Below, piece by piece: positions 20,078 to 28,760 of a stretch of DNA of 64,000 nt. The stretch lies in assembly GCF_023983475.1 (NCBI RefSeq), contig NZ_CP092712.1:434001-498000 (forward strand), written 5' to 3'. Position 1 is the stretch's first letter. Each line of letters opens with the position of its first letter. The notes under the pieces were generated by a model, which was given only the letters and a program-made list of their open reading frames with translations, ran no database searches and was not told where the DNA came from. The DNA comes from Aliivibrio fischeri ATCC 7744 = JCM 18803 = DSM 507 (GTDB lineage Bacteria > Pseudomonadota > Gammaproteobacteria > Enterobacterales > Vibrionaceae). The translations under genes were made by a program, and so were the position numbers.

Positions 20078-20521
20078 TCATTTCAGTATCTCGGTTTGCA
20101 TGGCTCGGCCTGCATTTCGGTATATTTTATACCTTTCTCGAGCTTGTTGTTTGCTTTTTTCTTCGCAAGGTACGAAGTCTACCACTTGAGCAAAGGAAAC
20201 AGCAAAACTTGCGACCTCTTGAGCTAAATTAATTAACACATGACGGCGTCCTGATGAGCGTAATGTTCCCCAACCAATTTCGATAGGGGAGCCTGATTTT
20301 GGTCCCTCTCCGACTAAATTGTGCGGTGTAAATTCTGATACATCATATTGCCAAAGTGCTTCATCAATCAGCAAGGCTTGTTCTTTATCTTGGGCTAATA
20401 CATACACTCGTGCATTTTGAGAGTAATAATAGTGAGCAAGCTGACACACAAATTTTAGCTGACCATCAGTGGTTGCAGCTGGAGATGTGGGTTCTAAAAC
20501 ATAAAACAGGGCTTGGCTCAT
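20078..20521 (-). CDS. holC: DNA polymerase III chi subunit HolC
   Basis: Chi belongs to the clamp-loader and links it to single-strand binding protein. The 147-residue product has the chi pattern: SQALFYVLEP start, FVCQLAHYYYSQNARVYVLA (about residues 25-44), QALLIDEALWQYD, and FTPHNLVGEGP near residue 80. Identification is supported by its place between pepA and valS, the conserved order. Unlike E. coli, where holC and valS overlap, a 110-bp gap separates them here. Confidence 0.93.
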   Translation of the reverse strand: MSQALFYVLEPTSPAATTDGQLKFVCQLAHYYYSQNARVYVLAQDKEQALLIDEALWQYDVSEFTPHNLVGEGPKSGSPIEIGWGTLRSSGRRHVLINLAQEVASFAVSFAQVVDFVPCEEKSKQQARERYKIYRNAGRAMQTEILK

Positions 20522-20552
20522 AAACTCTCTTAAGCGGATAAATAGTACGTAT

Positions 20553-20580
20553 TAAAAAAGGGCCTCAATATAGGCCCTTT
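20553..20580 (-). terminator. Terminator after pepA
   Basis: AAAGGGCCT and AGGCCCTTT pair over a 6-base loop, followed on the minus strand by TTTTAAT. It separates pepA from holC. Confidence 0.85.
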
Positions 20581-20600
20581 ATATCATAAAACGAATTGGT

Positions 20601-22109
20601 TTATTCTTCGTTTTCTTGGCCTGAACGATTCAGTAAGAATTGGACAAGCAATGAGACTGGTCGGCCTGTTGACCCTTTATTTGCACCAGAGACCCAAGCA
20701 GTACCTGCACTGTCAATATGAGCCCAGTGGTATTTCTTAGCAAAACGAGAAAGGAAACAGCCTGCAGTAATAGTACCTGCAGCTTTGCCACCGATATTAC
20801 CCATATCTGCAAATGGGCTGCTTAGTTGCTCGTTGTACTCTTCAGCCATTGGTAGGCGCCAAGCACGGTCACCCGATTGTTCAGACGCATTAATTAGCTC
20901 ATGAGCAAGTGGATTGTGATTCGAAATCAAACCGCTGATGTGGTGACCAAGAGCAACAACACATGCACCAGTTAATGTTGCGACATCAACCACACATTCA
21001 GGTTCATAACGTTCAACATAAGTCAGCGCATCACAAAGCACTAGTCGACCTTCAGCATCGGTATTTAATACTTCAACCGTTTGGCCTGACATCGTAGTTA
21101 GAATATCACCTGGACGGTATGAGTTGCTGCTTGGCATGTTTTCACAGCCAGCAAGTACACCAACAACGTTTAGTGGTAAGTTCAGTTTAGCTAGTGCTTT
21201 CATTGCGCCAAATACGGAAGCTGCACCACACATGTCGTATTTCATTTCATCCATGCCTTCGCTTGGCTTAATTGAAATACCGCCTGAATCAAACGTTAAA
21301 CCTTTACCAATTAGAACGATTGGTTTAGCTGTTGGATCTGGGTGGCCTTTGTATTCCATGATAGACATCATAGATTCGTTGTGAGACCCCTGACCAACCG
21401 CTAAGTAAGAGGTCATGCCTAGCTTTTTCATTTCCTCTTCGCCAATGATCTTGGTGGTTACGGTTTCGTAATCATCAGCAAGACGACGAGCTTGAGAAGC
21501 AAGATAAGCTGGGTTTGCTACGTTTGGTGGCATGTTGCCTAAATCTTTCGATGCTTTAACACCAGAAGCAATAGATAAACCATGAGCAATCGCTTTTTCA
21601 CCTAAGTTAAGTTCACGGCGAGTCGGAACATTGAAGACTAACTTACGTAATGGGCGACGAGTCTCAGGCTTATTGCTCTTAAATTGATTAAAGGTATATA
21701 AGCTGTCTTTTGTCGATTCAACGGCTTGGCGTACTTTCCAGTACGTATCGCGACCTTTAACGTGAAGCTCTGTAAGGAAACATACTGCTTCCATAGAGCC
21801 TGTTTCATTTAGTGTGCTGATAGTTTTTTTGATGATATCTTTATATTGACGCTCACCAAGTTCACGTTCTTTACCACAACCAACTAATAAAACACGCTCC
21901 GAAAGAATGTTTGGCACTTGGTGCAATAGCAACATCTGGCCTGGCTTTCCTTCAAGATCACCACGACGAAGTAGTGAACTTATGTAGCCGCCACTGATTT
22001 TATCAAGCTGCTCAGCTATTGGAGATAAACGACGTGGTTCAAAGACACCAACAACGATACAAGCGCTGCGTTGTTTCTCTGGACTACCACTTTTTACACT
22101 GAACTCCAT
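20601..22109 (-). CDS. pepA: Cytosol aminopeptidase PepA
   Basis: PepA is a hexameric M17 leucyl aminopeptidase with two metal ions. In enterics it also binds DNA as an accessory factor for XerCD recombination and as a carAB regulator. The metal and catalytic motifs are intact: [15 protein letters not shown] (about residue 268) and [10 protein letters not shown] (near 350). The 502-residue length is one short of E. coli. It diverges from lptF, as in other gamma-proteobacteria. Confidence 0.97.
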   Translation of the reverse strand: MEFSVKSGSPEKQRSACIVVGVFEPRRLSPIAEQLDKISGGYISSLLRRGDLEGKPGQMLLLHQVPNILSERVLLVGCGKERELGERQYKDIIKKTISTLNETGSMEAVCFLTELHVKGRDTYWKVRQAVESTKDSLYTFNQFKSNKPETRRPLRKLVFNVPTRRELNLGEKAIAHGLSIASGVKASKDLGNMPPNVANPAYLASQARRLADDYETVTTKIIGEEEMKKLGMTSYLAVGQGSHNESMMSIMEYKGHPDPTAKPIVLIGKGLTFDSGGISIKPSEGMDEMKYDMCGAASVFGAMKALAKLNLPLNVVGVLAGCENMPSSNSYRPGDILTTMSGQTVEVLNTDAEGRLVLCDALTYVERYEPECVVDVATLTGACVVALGHHISGLISNHNPLAHELINASEQSGDRAWRLPMAEEYNEQLSSPFADMGNIGGKAAGTITAGCFLSRFAKKYHWAHIDSAGTAWVSGANKGSTGRPVSLLVQFLLNRSGQENEE

Positions 22110-22298
22110 GCGTACTCCTACATCCTAAAGACAAATAGAACTAAATGTTAGATAATGGGTAAAATCTAGCAAGATACTGTAATATTCGTATACTAATTTC
22201 ACAGGCTAACATTCAGCCAAAGATTAAAAAATAAATGGTTAACACGGAAATTATAGTGATTCTGGCAAAAATACAAGTTTTCTATAGGTAGATTCGAC

Positions 22299-23411
22299 GT
22301 GATTATTATTAGATATTTGATCAAGGAGACATTAAAGAGTCAATTTGCGATCTTTTTTGTACTTTTTTTGATCTTCATGAGTCAAAAATTTATTAGTGTG
22401 TTAGCTGACGCATCGGATGGGGATATTCCTGGTGGTTTGATTCTTTCCCTTGTGGGATTGAATATGCCTGCGATGGGACTATTAATGCTGCCGCTTAGTA
22501 TATTTATCGGTATCTTACTGACGTTTGGTCGCCTTTATGCGGAGAGTGAAATCACCGTAATGAATGCAACGGGTATGGGAAACTCCATTCTAATTCGAGC
22601 GGCATTATACCTTGCGTTAATTACAGGCGCTGCTGCTACTTTTAACTCACTTTGGTTATCTCCTTGGAGCCAAGAAAAAACCACACAGTTAATGGAAACT
22701 GTCGAATCCGATGCTGGTGTAGACTTGTTGCAAAAAGGACAGTTTCAACGATCTCCTGATGGAAAAGCTGTCGTATTTATTGATGATATTAGCAATAAAA
22801 ATGGCAAAGAGCTGCGCCACATATTTTTAGCACAACCCGTTCCGCATGACTCTTTACGCCCAAGTGTATTGGTTGCTGATAAAGGGGTAGTGAAAGAGCT
22901 TAAAGATGGCCGTCAGGTGTTAGAGCTTCAGGATGGAACTCGCTATGAGGGCATCCCAACTCGTCTAGATTACTTAGAAAGTAATTTTAAGTCTTATGAA
23001 GTTCTGATTGGACAAAAAGAAGTTAAAGAAAAACGTCGTGATTGGGACGCTATTCCAACGCTTGATTTAATGAAGCGTCCAGAATTAGAAGCGAAAGCAG
23101 AATTGCAATGGCGTATCTCTCTAATTATTTGTATTCCATTATTAACAATGGTGGTTGTGCCTCTCTCTGCCGTAAACCCTCGTCAGGGACGTTTTGCTAA
23201 ACTTGGGCCAGCAGTTTTGCTTTACTTGGCTTACTTCTTATCATTAAGTGCGGGCAAATCAGCGATAGAAGATGGTGGCCTTGCCCCTTCTCTTGGTTTA
23301 TGGGCAATTAATGCAACATTGTTGTTAGTTGGTATTATTCTTAACTCCATGGACAGTGTTTTTGTTAGACAAATAAAAGATAAAATGCGGAGAAAACCAA
23401 AGAATGTTTAA
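22299..23411 (+). CDS. lptF: LPS export permease LptF
   Basis: LptF pairs with LptG in the inner-membrane ABC transporter LptB2FG that extracts LPS. The protein (370 residues) has the YjgP/YjgQ layout: three N-terminal membrane helices, a periplasmic beta-jellyroll (about residues 110-265) and three C-terminal helices. It starts with GTG. The 3' end overlaps lptG by 8 bp. The partner lptC is also in this window, at the far left. Confidence 0.95.
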   Translation: MIIIRYLIKETLKSQFAIFFVLFLIFMSQKFISVLADASDGDIPGGLILSLVGLNMPAMGLLMLPLSIFIGILLTFGRLYAESEITVMNATGMGNSILIRAALYLALITGAAATFNSLWLSPWSQEKTTQLMETVESDAGVDLLQKGQFQRSPDGKAVVFIDDISNKNGKELRHIFLAQPVPHDSLRPSVLVADKGVVKELKDGRQVLELQDGTRYEGIPTRLDYLESNFKSYEVLIGQKEVKEKRRDWDAIPTLDLMKRPELEAKAELQWRISLIICIPLLTMVVVPLSAVNPRQGRFAKLGPAVLLYLAYFLSLSAGKSAIEDGGLAPSLGLWAINATLLLVGIILNSMDSVFVRQIKDKMRRKPKNV

Positions 23412-24480
23412 GATTTTAGATTGGTATATTGGCCGTACGATTATTGCCACCTCAGCTCTATGTTTGGTGACGCTAGTTGGTTTATCTTCGATCATTAAAT
23501 ACGTAGAACAATTACGAAAAGTAGGGCGAGGAACTTACGATCTACTTGATGCATTGTATTTTGTAATTTTAAGTATGCCTCGTGATATTGAGATGTTTTT
23601 CCCAATGGCTGCACTACTTGGGGCTTTAATCGGTTTGGGTATGCTTGCGGCTAGTTCTGAATTAGTCGTTATGCAAGCGGCGGGTTATTCAAAGTTAAGC
23701 ATCGGTGTTTCAGTGTTAAAAACTGCAATACCATTAATGCTAATGGTAATGGCATTAGGACAATGGGGCGCACCTCAAGCACAGAAAATGGCTCGTGATT
23801 TACGTACTTTTGAAGTTTCAGGCGGTAATATCGCAGCAGTCAGAGCTGGCGTGTGGGCAAAAGATGCTGATGATTTCATTTATTTAGCTCGAGTAGAAAA
23901 TAAAGAAAAGCTGTATGGCGTAACGGTTTGGCAATTTAATGATAATCAAGAGCTAAATAACGTTATTTTTGCACGCACAGCAACGTATCAGGCTGCTCAA
24001 GATGACTGGAAAATGAATGATGTATCGATTACTCAAATGAAAGATAAGGCAGTGATCAGTGAAAAGAAAGTCGATTCTTTAGATTGGTCAACAACCTTAA
24101 CGCCAGACAAATTAGCAGTCGTAACCGTGAAACCAGAAGAGCAGTCATTAACTGGACTTTATGATTACGTGAATTACTTAAAAGATTCAGAGTTGGATGC
24201 GTCACGTTATGAATTGGCTTTCTGGCGTAAAGCACTGCAGCCAATTTCGGTAGCGGTAATGATGCTACTTGCTCTGTCATTCGTATTTGGTCCATTACGA
24301 AGTGTGACCATGGGTGCTCGTATTTTATCTGGTGTGATTGCAGGCTTTACGTTTTATATTTCTAATGAAGTATTTGGACCAATGACCCTGGTGTATAACA
24401 TACACCCCATATTCGGTGCACTAGGGCCAAGTTTGGTCTTTTTAGCCGTGACTGTCGGTTTGTTAAATAGAAAATTATAA
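23404..24480 (+). CDS. lptG: LPS export permease LptG
   Basis: LptG is the second permease of LptB2FG. The 358-residue protein shows the same six-helix plus jellyroll arrangement as LptF; MFKILDWYIGRTII and the MPRDIEMFFPMAALLGALIG segment near residue 60 are typical. It overlaps lptF by 8 bp, so the pair is translationally coupled. A strong terminator follows. Confidence 0.95.
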   Translation: MFKILDWYIGRTIIATSALCLVTLVGLSSIIKYVEQLRKVGRGTYDLLDALYFVILSMPRDIEMFFPMAALLGALIGLGMLAASSELVVMQAAGYSKLSIGVSVLKTAIPLMLMVMALGQWGAPQAQKMARDLRTFEVSGGNIAAVRAGVWAKDADDFIYLARVENKEKLYGVTVWQFNDNQELNNVIFARTATYQAAQDDWKMNDVSITQMKDKAVISEKKVDSLDWSTTLTPDKLAVVTVKPEEQSLTGLYDYVNYLKDSELDASRYELAFWRKALQPISVAVMMLLALSFVFGPLRSVTMGARILSGVIAGFTFYISNEVFGPMTLVYNIHPIFGALGPSLVFLAVTVGLLNRKL

Positions 24481-24495
24481 TATTTACTTAAATAA

Positions 24496-24530
24496 AAAGG
24501 AGATGCATTAAAAATGTATCTCCTTTTTTT
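24496..24530 (+). terminator. Terminator after lptG
   Basis: AAAGGAGATGCAT and ATGTATCTCCTTT form a 13-bp stem (one G-U) with a 5-base loop, followed by a T-run. Confidence 0.92.
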
Positions 24531-24554
24531 GTATTTAATTTTTTGTGCTTAGTA

Positions 24555-25019
24555 CTAAATCGCTTTATCTAAAACAACAACGCGCGTTTTTGCCCATGTA
24601 TCTTGGAAGGCTGAGTTATCGTGAGAGATAAATACTAATAAGTTGCCTAAACCAAATGCCGATGTGGACATACGGATAATAGCTTGGGTTAGTGTGATAG
24701 GGGATCCATCAAGTTGTTGTACTTGTAGTTTCCATGCTCGCATTCCAAGAGTTTGGCCTTTACACCAAAAGTAAGCAAAGAAGCCAACGAAAACAGAAAC
24801 AAGAGTAACAGGGTAAAGGTTACGCCATAGTGGGTCGTGATTGAGATAAGAACTCACATCTGGAAATTCACCGTAACTAATAATGCCTGCGCCATAAAGC
24901 ATTTCAAGCGTTGCCACAATAGCGCCACCAGTTAGCATCATCACAGCACTAATGATTAAGGTATCGTAAAACCATGCTCCCATACGGCGCATAAAGCCAG
25001 CTTGTTTTTGAGTGTTCAT
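24555..25019 (-). CDS. RDD-family membrane protein
   Basis: This is a 154-residue inner-membrane protein of the RDD family, whose functions are mostly unknown (some members are linked to Na+/H+ exchange). The N-terminal MGAWFYDTLIIS carries the family's R/D residues in the first helix (R-x-x-AW-x-YD). Three hydrophobic segments lie near residues 18-45, 72-90 and 120-140, and GQTLGMRAWKLQV is the conserved middle motif. The start at 25019 is preferred to 25031 because GGAAG lies five to six bases upstream. It converges with lptG. Confidence 0.85.
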   Translation of the reverse strand: MNTQKQAGFMRRMGAWFYDTLIISAVMMLTGGAIVATLEMLYGAGIISYGEFPDVSSYLNHDPLWRNLYPVTLVSVFVGFFAYFWCKGQTLGMRAWKLQVQQLDGSPITLTQAIIRMSTSAFGLGNLLVFISHDNSAFQDTWAKTRVVVLDKAI

Positions 25020-25198
25020 TTTTTCTTCCATAAATTAAAAAACTGACAGCAGTATAACGACTGTGAGGGAAAAAATGAAAATCAGATTGTAAATAAGTGC
25101 TGCTTATTTCAGCAAACAAAAAACTAAGAGTAATAAAGAGCTTGCGCCAAGATCATCTCTGAGTATAATCAATCACATCAAGCAGCAATGCTGATAAA

Positions 25199-25283
25199 GC
25201 CGGTATGGTGAAATTGGTATACACGACGGATTCAAAATCCGTTGCCTTCGGGCGTGGCGGTTCAAGTCCGCCTACCGGTACCA
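25199..25283 (+). tRNA. tRNA-Leu (CAA)
   Basis: An 85-nt class II tRNA with encoded CCA. The acceptor GCCGGTA pairs with TACCGGT-type 3' sequence, the anticodon loop is TTCAAAA (anticodon CAA, reading UUG), the variable arm is TGCCTTCGGGCGT, and the T loop is GTTCAAGTC. No tRNA or integrase fragment lies beside it, so it is not an occupied integration site here. Confidence 0.97.
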
Positions 25284-25295
25284 TATTTAAACGAT

Positions 25296-25325
25296 AAAGC
25301 CTCGATGAAAATCGGGGCTTTGTTG
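25296..25325 (+). terminator. Terminator after tRNA-Leu
   Basis: AAAGCCTCGAT and ATCGGGGCTTT form an 11-bp stem (one T-G pair) with a GAAA loop, then TGTTGT. The T-run is weak. Confidence 0.7.
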
Positions 25326-25362
25326 TATCTGGAGAATAGAAATTTAATTATCCTATTCATAA

Positions 25363-25389
25363 TAAAAAGCCCCAACCGAAGTCAGGGCT
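25363..25389 (-). terminator. Terminator after the DUF2999 gene
   Basis: On the minus strand AGCCCTGAC and GTTGGGGCT pair around a TTCG tetraloop, followed by TTTTTATT. Confidence 0.85.
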
Positions 25390-25411
25390 CTAGTATCACT
25401 AGTCAAAAGCG

Positions 25412-25669
25412 TTACTGATTTTCATCAAGCTTTGCTTTTGCTTCTTCAACTTTAGAAAAATCCAAACCAAGTTCTTCAACGGCTTCTTTAATTAAAGCTG
25501 GATTACTCATTACTAACATCATCAATGGCTGTAATTTCTCTTGTGGAATACCAAGAGATTGAATGGTTGCCATTGCTGCGAATGGGTTCTGTGTTAGTGT
25601 TTGGAACACTTCTGCGATTTGTTCATCGCTTACATTATGTTCTTTTAGTGTTTGAATAATTGGATTCAT
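25412..25669 (-). CDS. DUF2999 family protein, unknown function
   Basis: An 85-residue, mostly helical, acidic protein with no signal peptide or membrane segment. NPIIQTLKEHNVSDEQIAEV at the start and a repeat-like second part (GIPQEKLQPLMMLVM) match my memory of the Vibrio-restricted DUF2999 family. No function is known to me. It lies downstream of dgkA with a 33-bp gap that contains a repeat fragment, and ends at its own terminator. Confidence 0.75.
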   Translation of the reverse strand: MNPIIQTLKEHNVSDEQIAEVFQTLTQNPFAAMATIQSLGIPQEKLQPLMMLVMSNPALIKEAVEELGLDFSKVEEAKAKLDENQ

Positions 25670-25680
25670 TTAAATATGCC

Positions 25681-25704
25681 TTAATAATTATTGGAATTGG
25701 TATT
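25681..25704 (-). repeat. Fragment of the MITE-like end sequence
   Basis: Read on the minus strand this is ATACCAATTCCAATAATTAT, closely matching the terminal repeat of the element at 16878-17041. It begins inside the dgkA stop codon and lies in the dgkA-DUF2999 gap. Confidence 0.55.
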
Positions 25705-26089
25705 AAAGATAATGACTTCCTAAAATCATTAACCAAGTAAAGCCTGCAAAGCACAGAGCGACGAATACAGCCGCAGAACCAATATCTTTAGCTCTTCCAC
25801 TTAATTCGTGGTGTTCTGGCCCTATACGGTCAACTACCGCTTCAATAGCTGAGTTTAAAAGCTCAATCATAAAGATAAGAACAAACACACCAACTAATAA
25901 GATTTTTTCAACGACAGTGACATCCAGCAGTAAAGCGATAGGCGTTGCAATCACTAACATAGCAAATTCTTGGCGAACGGCTGCTTCATGTTTGAATGCG
26001 GCTTTTAATCCTTGGATTGAGAATCCAGTAGCTTTAATAATGCGTTTGATCCCAGTGTTCCCTGGTTTACCTGATGGTACGTCTGTCAT
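25703..26089 (-). CDS. dgkA: Diacylglycerol kinase DgkA
   Basis: DgkA is a small trimeric inner-membrane kinase that phosphorylates diacylglycerol to phosphatidic acid, recycling lipid from membrane-derived oligosaccharide synthesis. The 128-residue protein has three membrane helices and the catalytic motif ELLNSAIEAVVDRIG (about residues 79-93), with the conserved E and N. A soluble N-terminal amphipathic part (IKRIIKATGFSIQGLKAAFK) precedes it. It is upstream of the DUF2999 gene on the same strand. Confidence 0.95.
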   Translation of the reverse strand: MTDVPSGKPGNTGIKRIIKATGFSIQGLKAAFKHEAAVRQEFAMLVIATPIALLLDVTVVEKILLVGVFVLIFMIELLNSAIEAVVDRIGPEHHELSGRAKDIGSAAVFVALCFAGFTWLMILGSHYL

Positions 26090-26163
26090 GATGTAGCCTT
26101 AACGATATACATAATACAAAGGAGTGGGGTATGGTAGTGCTGAGATTAAGAAATGACAAGCAT

Positions 26164-26195
26164 AAAAAAAGCCTCATCAGATGATGAGGCTTTTT
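26164..26195 (-). terminator. Terminator of the tRNA array
   Basis: AAAGCCTCATC and GATGAGGCTTT form an 11-bp stem with a 4-base loop, then TTTTATG on the minus strand. It ends the nine-tRNA transcript. Confidence 0.92.
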
Positions 26196-26199
26196 AATA

Positions 26200-26275
26200 T
26201 GGCTCCCTTTGCTGGACTTGAACCAGCGACATACGGATTAACAGTCCGCCGTTCTACCGACTGAACTAAAAGGGA
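26200..26275 (-). tRNA. tRNA-Asn (GTT), copy 1
   Basis: A 76-nt tRNA with encoded CCA, acceptor TCCCTTT/AAAGGGA and anticodon GTT. It is the last gene of the array and part of a 241-bp block repeated at 26740-26980. Confidence 0.97.
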
Positions 26276-26281
26276 ATTGTA

Positions 26282-26357
26282 TGGTGCCTCGAGGCGGAAT
26301 CGAACCACCGACACGAGGATTTTCAATCCTCTGCTCTACCGACTGAGCTATCGAGGC
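26282..26357 (-). tRNA. tRNA-Phe (GAA), copy 1
   Basis: A 76-nt tRNA with encoded CCA and anticodon GAA. The acceptor is GCCTCGA/TCGAGGC, different from the copy at 27056. Six bases separate it from the Asn gene. Confidence 0.97.
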
Positions 26358-26364
26358 AAAAGAA

Positions 26365-26440
<76 letters not shown>

Positions 26441-26513
26441 ACACTATATTCTTATGCTGTTACTGATGTTTCTTCAGTAACTAAAACCTTGTTATAAACA
26501 AAGCTTTAAAATG

Positions 26514-26589
26514 TGGCTCCCTTTGCTGGACTTGAACCAGCGACATACGGATTAACAGTCCGCCGTTCTACCGACTGAACTAAAAGGGA
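26514..26589 (-). tRNA. tRNA-Asn (GTT), copy 2
   Basis: Sequence appears identical to the other Asn copies. It is followed after 33 bases by a Thr gene; the flanking spacers differ from those of the repeated three-gene block. Confidence 0.97.
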
Positions 26590-26622
26590 ACAGGTTTTGT
26601 TTTCTTCTTTTAAGGGAAGAAA

Positions 26623-26698
<76 letters not shown>

Positions 26699-26739
26699 AC
26701 GTATTTTTTATTAATCTTTAGGTGAAAGATTAAATTGTT

Positions 26740-26815
26740 TGGCTCCCTTTGCTGGACTTGAACCAGCGACATACGGATTAACAGTCCGCCGTTCTACCGA
26801 CTGAACTAAAAGGGA
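26740..26815 (-). tRNA. tRNA-Asn (GTT), copy 3
   Basis: First gene of the second Asn-Phe-Thr block, offset exactly 540 bp from copy 1. Confidence 0.97.
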
Positions 26816-26821
26816 ATTGTA

Positions 26822-26897
26822 TGGTGCCTCGAGGCGGAATCGAACCACCGACACGAGGATTTTCAATCCTCTGCTCTACCGACTGAGCTATCGAGGC
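26822..26897 (-). tRNA. tRNA-Phe (GAA), copy 2
   Basis: Appears identical to copy 1, including the GCCTCGA acceptor and both spacers. Confidence 0.97.
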
Positions 26898-26904
26898 AAA
26901 AGAA

Positions 26905-26980
<76 letters not shown>

Positions 26981-27055
26981 ACACTAAATTCTTTTGACTA
27001 TTCGTGATTTAGAGTTTAATTATAAACTTAAAACAACACCAACAATCTTATTGTA

Positions 27056-27131
27056 TGGTGCCCGGAGGCGGAATCGAACCACCGACACGAGGATTTTCAA
27101 TCCTCTGCTCTACCGACTGAGCTATCCGGGC
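27056..27131 (-). tRNA. tRNA-Phe (GAA), copy 3, variant acceptor
   Basis: First gene of the array. The body equals the other Phe copies, but the acceptor stem is GCCCGGA/TCCGGGC instead of GCCTCGA/TCGAGGC. The changes are compensated on both strands, so the stem stays fully paired. Confidence 0.97.
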
Positions 27132-27240
27132 AACGAGCGCTATTAAACGGATTTTTACCCTCAGCGTCAACTTTTTTTTTCAAAATAGTCCGTTTTTTTG
27201 ATTGTTTGATTGAATATTCAGCGAATGGCCTGTTTTATGG

Positions 27241-28377
27241 CTAAAACTTTCCCGAATTAAACTCTTTTTTAAAGGCGGTAACTTTTTCTAAGTAGCGTCT
27301 GGCCTCTGCATTTTTGTGCTTTTTGGTTAATGCCCAGTACACTTGGTTGGGTTGTAGACTGTTTATGTCATTGATTGCACGACTTCTGCTGCTACTAAAT
27401 GTATTAAATACGCCTCCAGCGCCACCATTGTAGGCGGAGATCATGCTGTATTGTTTTGATGTTGGGTGACGAATGTCTTTTAAATAACGAGTTTTTAAAA
27501 TATGAAAGTAAGCCGTTCCCGTATCAATATTATTGTAAGGATTAAATAAATACTCAGGAGTTGGATCTCCTGATTTGTTTTTAACTAACTTAAATACATC
27601 ACGACCAGCAGTTTTTGGTACAACCTGCATTAAACCATAAGCATTAGCCCAACTTACCGCATACGGGTTAAAACTACTTTCAGTTCGAATGATTGAATAA
27701 ATGAGATCTTCAGGAATATCATATTTTAATGATGCTTTACGTACGATATCAGCATACTTGTATTCTCGGAGTTGAGTATGGTTTTTTACCATTGGAATAT
27801 CGACGTAGTATGCTTTTTTATAATCGACATTTTTTTGTTTTAAATGATGTGCAATTAAATAATCTGCGTAACGACTGGCACGCCATGACCATTCAATTGG
27901 TTTTTTATCTTGATCTAAGACTTGTTGATATAAGAAGGGTTTGCCACCTAAGGTAACATCAGCATCAGAATAAAGGTCAACACTGGCAGGGTCTTCCGGT
28001 GTCAAAAGGGTGGTAATGATGGCTTGACGTAAATGCGCTTTAGGGTCAGTACCTGCAACCGTTTCGACGGTAACTCGACCATTAGTGAAATCCACTTGAG
28101 AGCGGCTTAAATACCCATCAGTGTATTTTACATAGGAGCGCTTACCAGCCGTAACAAGGTTTTTCTTACCCCAACGTTTTTCGATATTGCCATTGAAACT
28201 ACTTATTAAACTATCTAATGCTTTAATATCTTTGGTGAATTGTCCAGGGAGTGGAGCTAGATTTTTAGCAAAGCGGTTGGTTGTATCGTAATTTACACCA
28301 AAAGTAGATTCTATTGATTCTCGACTACAACTGGTAAGAAGAAGACAGGTCGAGGCGATCAGTATAATTTTTTTCAT
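27241..28377 (-). CDS. mltC: Membrane-bound lytic murein transglycosylase C
   Basis: MltC is an outer-membrane lipoprotein that cleaves peptidoglycan glycan strands to 1,6-anhydro products. The lipobox is LLTSC with lipid Cys17. An N-terminal DUF3393-type domain (about residues 25-190) precedes the SLT domain, where IIRTESSFNPYAVSWANAYG holds the catalytic glutamate and AYNGGAGGV and the final YLEKV are typical. Length is 378 residues. It belongs to the mutY-yggX-mltC group, with 108 bp and a weak hairpin between yggX and mltC. Confidence 0.96.
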   Translation of the reverse strand: MKKIILIASTCLLLTSCSRESIESTFGVNYDTTNRFAKNLAPLPGQFTKDIKALDSLISSFNGNIEKRWGKKNLVTAGKRSYVKYTDGYLSRSQVDFTNGRVTVETVAGTDPKAHLRQAIITTLLTPEDPASVDLYSDADVTLGGKPFLYQQVLDQDKKPIEWSWRASRYADYLIAHHLKQKNVDYKKAYYVDIPMVKNHTQLREYKYADIVRKASLKYDIPEDLIYSIIRTESSFNPYAVSWANAYGLMQVVPKTAGRDVFKLVKNKSGDPTPEYLFNPYNNIDTGTAYFHILKTRYLKDIRHPTSKQYSMISAYNGGAGGVFNTFSSSRSRAINDINSLQPNQVYWALTKKHKNAEARRYLEKVTAFKKEFNSGKF

Positions 28378-28443
28378 AAAGGCAATATAGATTGAGAACT
28401 CGATAATAAGGTTAACGGCAGGTTTAACTTTGACTTAATAGCA

Positions 28444-28473
28444 TAAAATTAAAGCAGCCAAATGACTGCTTTA
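28444..28473 (-). terminator. Weak terminator-like hairpin after yggX
   Basis: AAAGCAG and CTGCTTT form a 7-bp stem with an 8-base loop, then AATTTTAT on the minus strand. It could reduce read-through into mltC. Confidence 0.5.
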
Positions 28474-28485
28474 ATGTAAAAGTGA

Positions 28486-28758
28486 TTATTCACTTGGAGG
28501 AGTGTAACCATCGATAACAACATCTTTGCCATCAAATAGGAAACCTTCCATTTCTGTTTCTAGAAGTTTACGGTGCTCAGGATCCATCATGTTCAATTTC
28601 TTTTCATTGATCAGCATGGTTTGCTTGTGTTGCCATTGTCCCCAAGCTTCTTTGGAGATGTTGTCAAAAATACGCTTACCTAGTTCGCCAGGGTAAAGTT
28701 GAAAGTCTAGGCCATCGGCTTCTTTATTTAAACGAACGCAAAACACTGTGCGGCTCAT
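28486..28758 (-). CDS. yggX: Fe(2+)-trafficking / oxidative-damage protection protein YggX
   Basis: YggX is a small cytoplasmic protein linked to protection of Fe-S clusters from oxidative damage. The 90-residue sequence [20 protein letters not shown] carries the conserved Cys7, followed by [20 protein letters not shown] and the [13 protein letters not shown] motif. It begins 2 bp after the mutY stop, so the two are co-expressed as in E. coli. Confidence 0.96.
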   Translation of the reverse strand: MSRTVFCVRLNKEADGLDFQLYPGELGKRIFDNISKEAWGQWQHKQTMLINEKKLNMMDPEHRKLLETEMEGFLFDGKDVVIDGYTPPSE

Positions 28759-28760
28759 GG

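Noticed and set aside
20050..20232. Plus-strand frame overlapping the 3' end of holC
   Set aside because: It is antisense to holC, lacks a ribosome site and has no recognisable domain.
25199..25283. tRNA-Leu as a prophage or island attachment site
   Set aside because: No integrase, no duplicated tRNA 3' end and only core genes on both sides.
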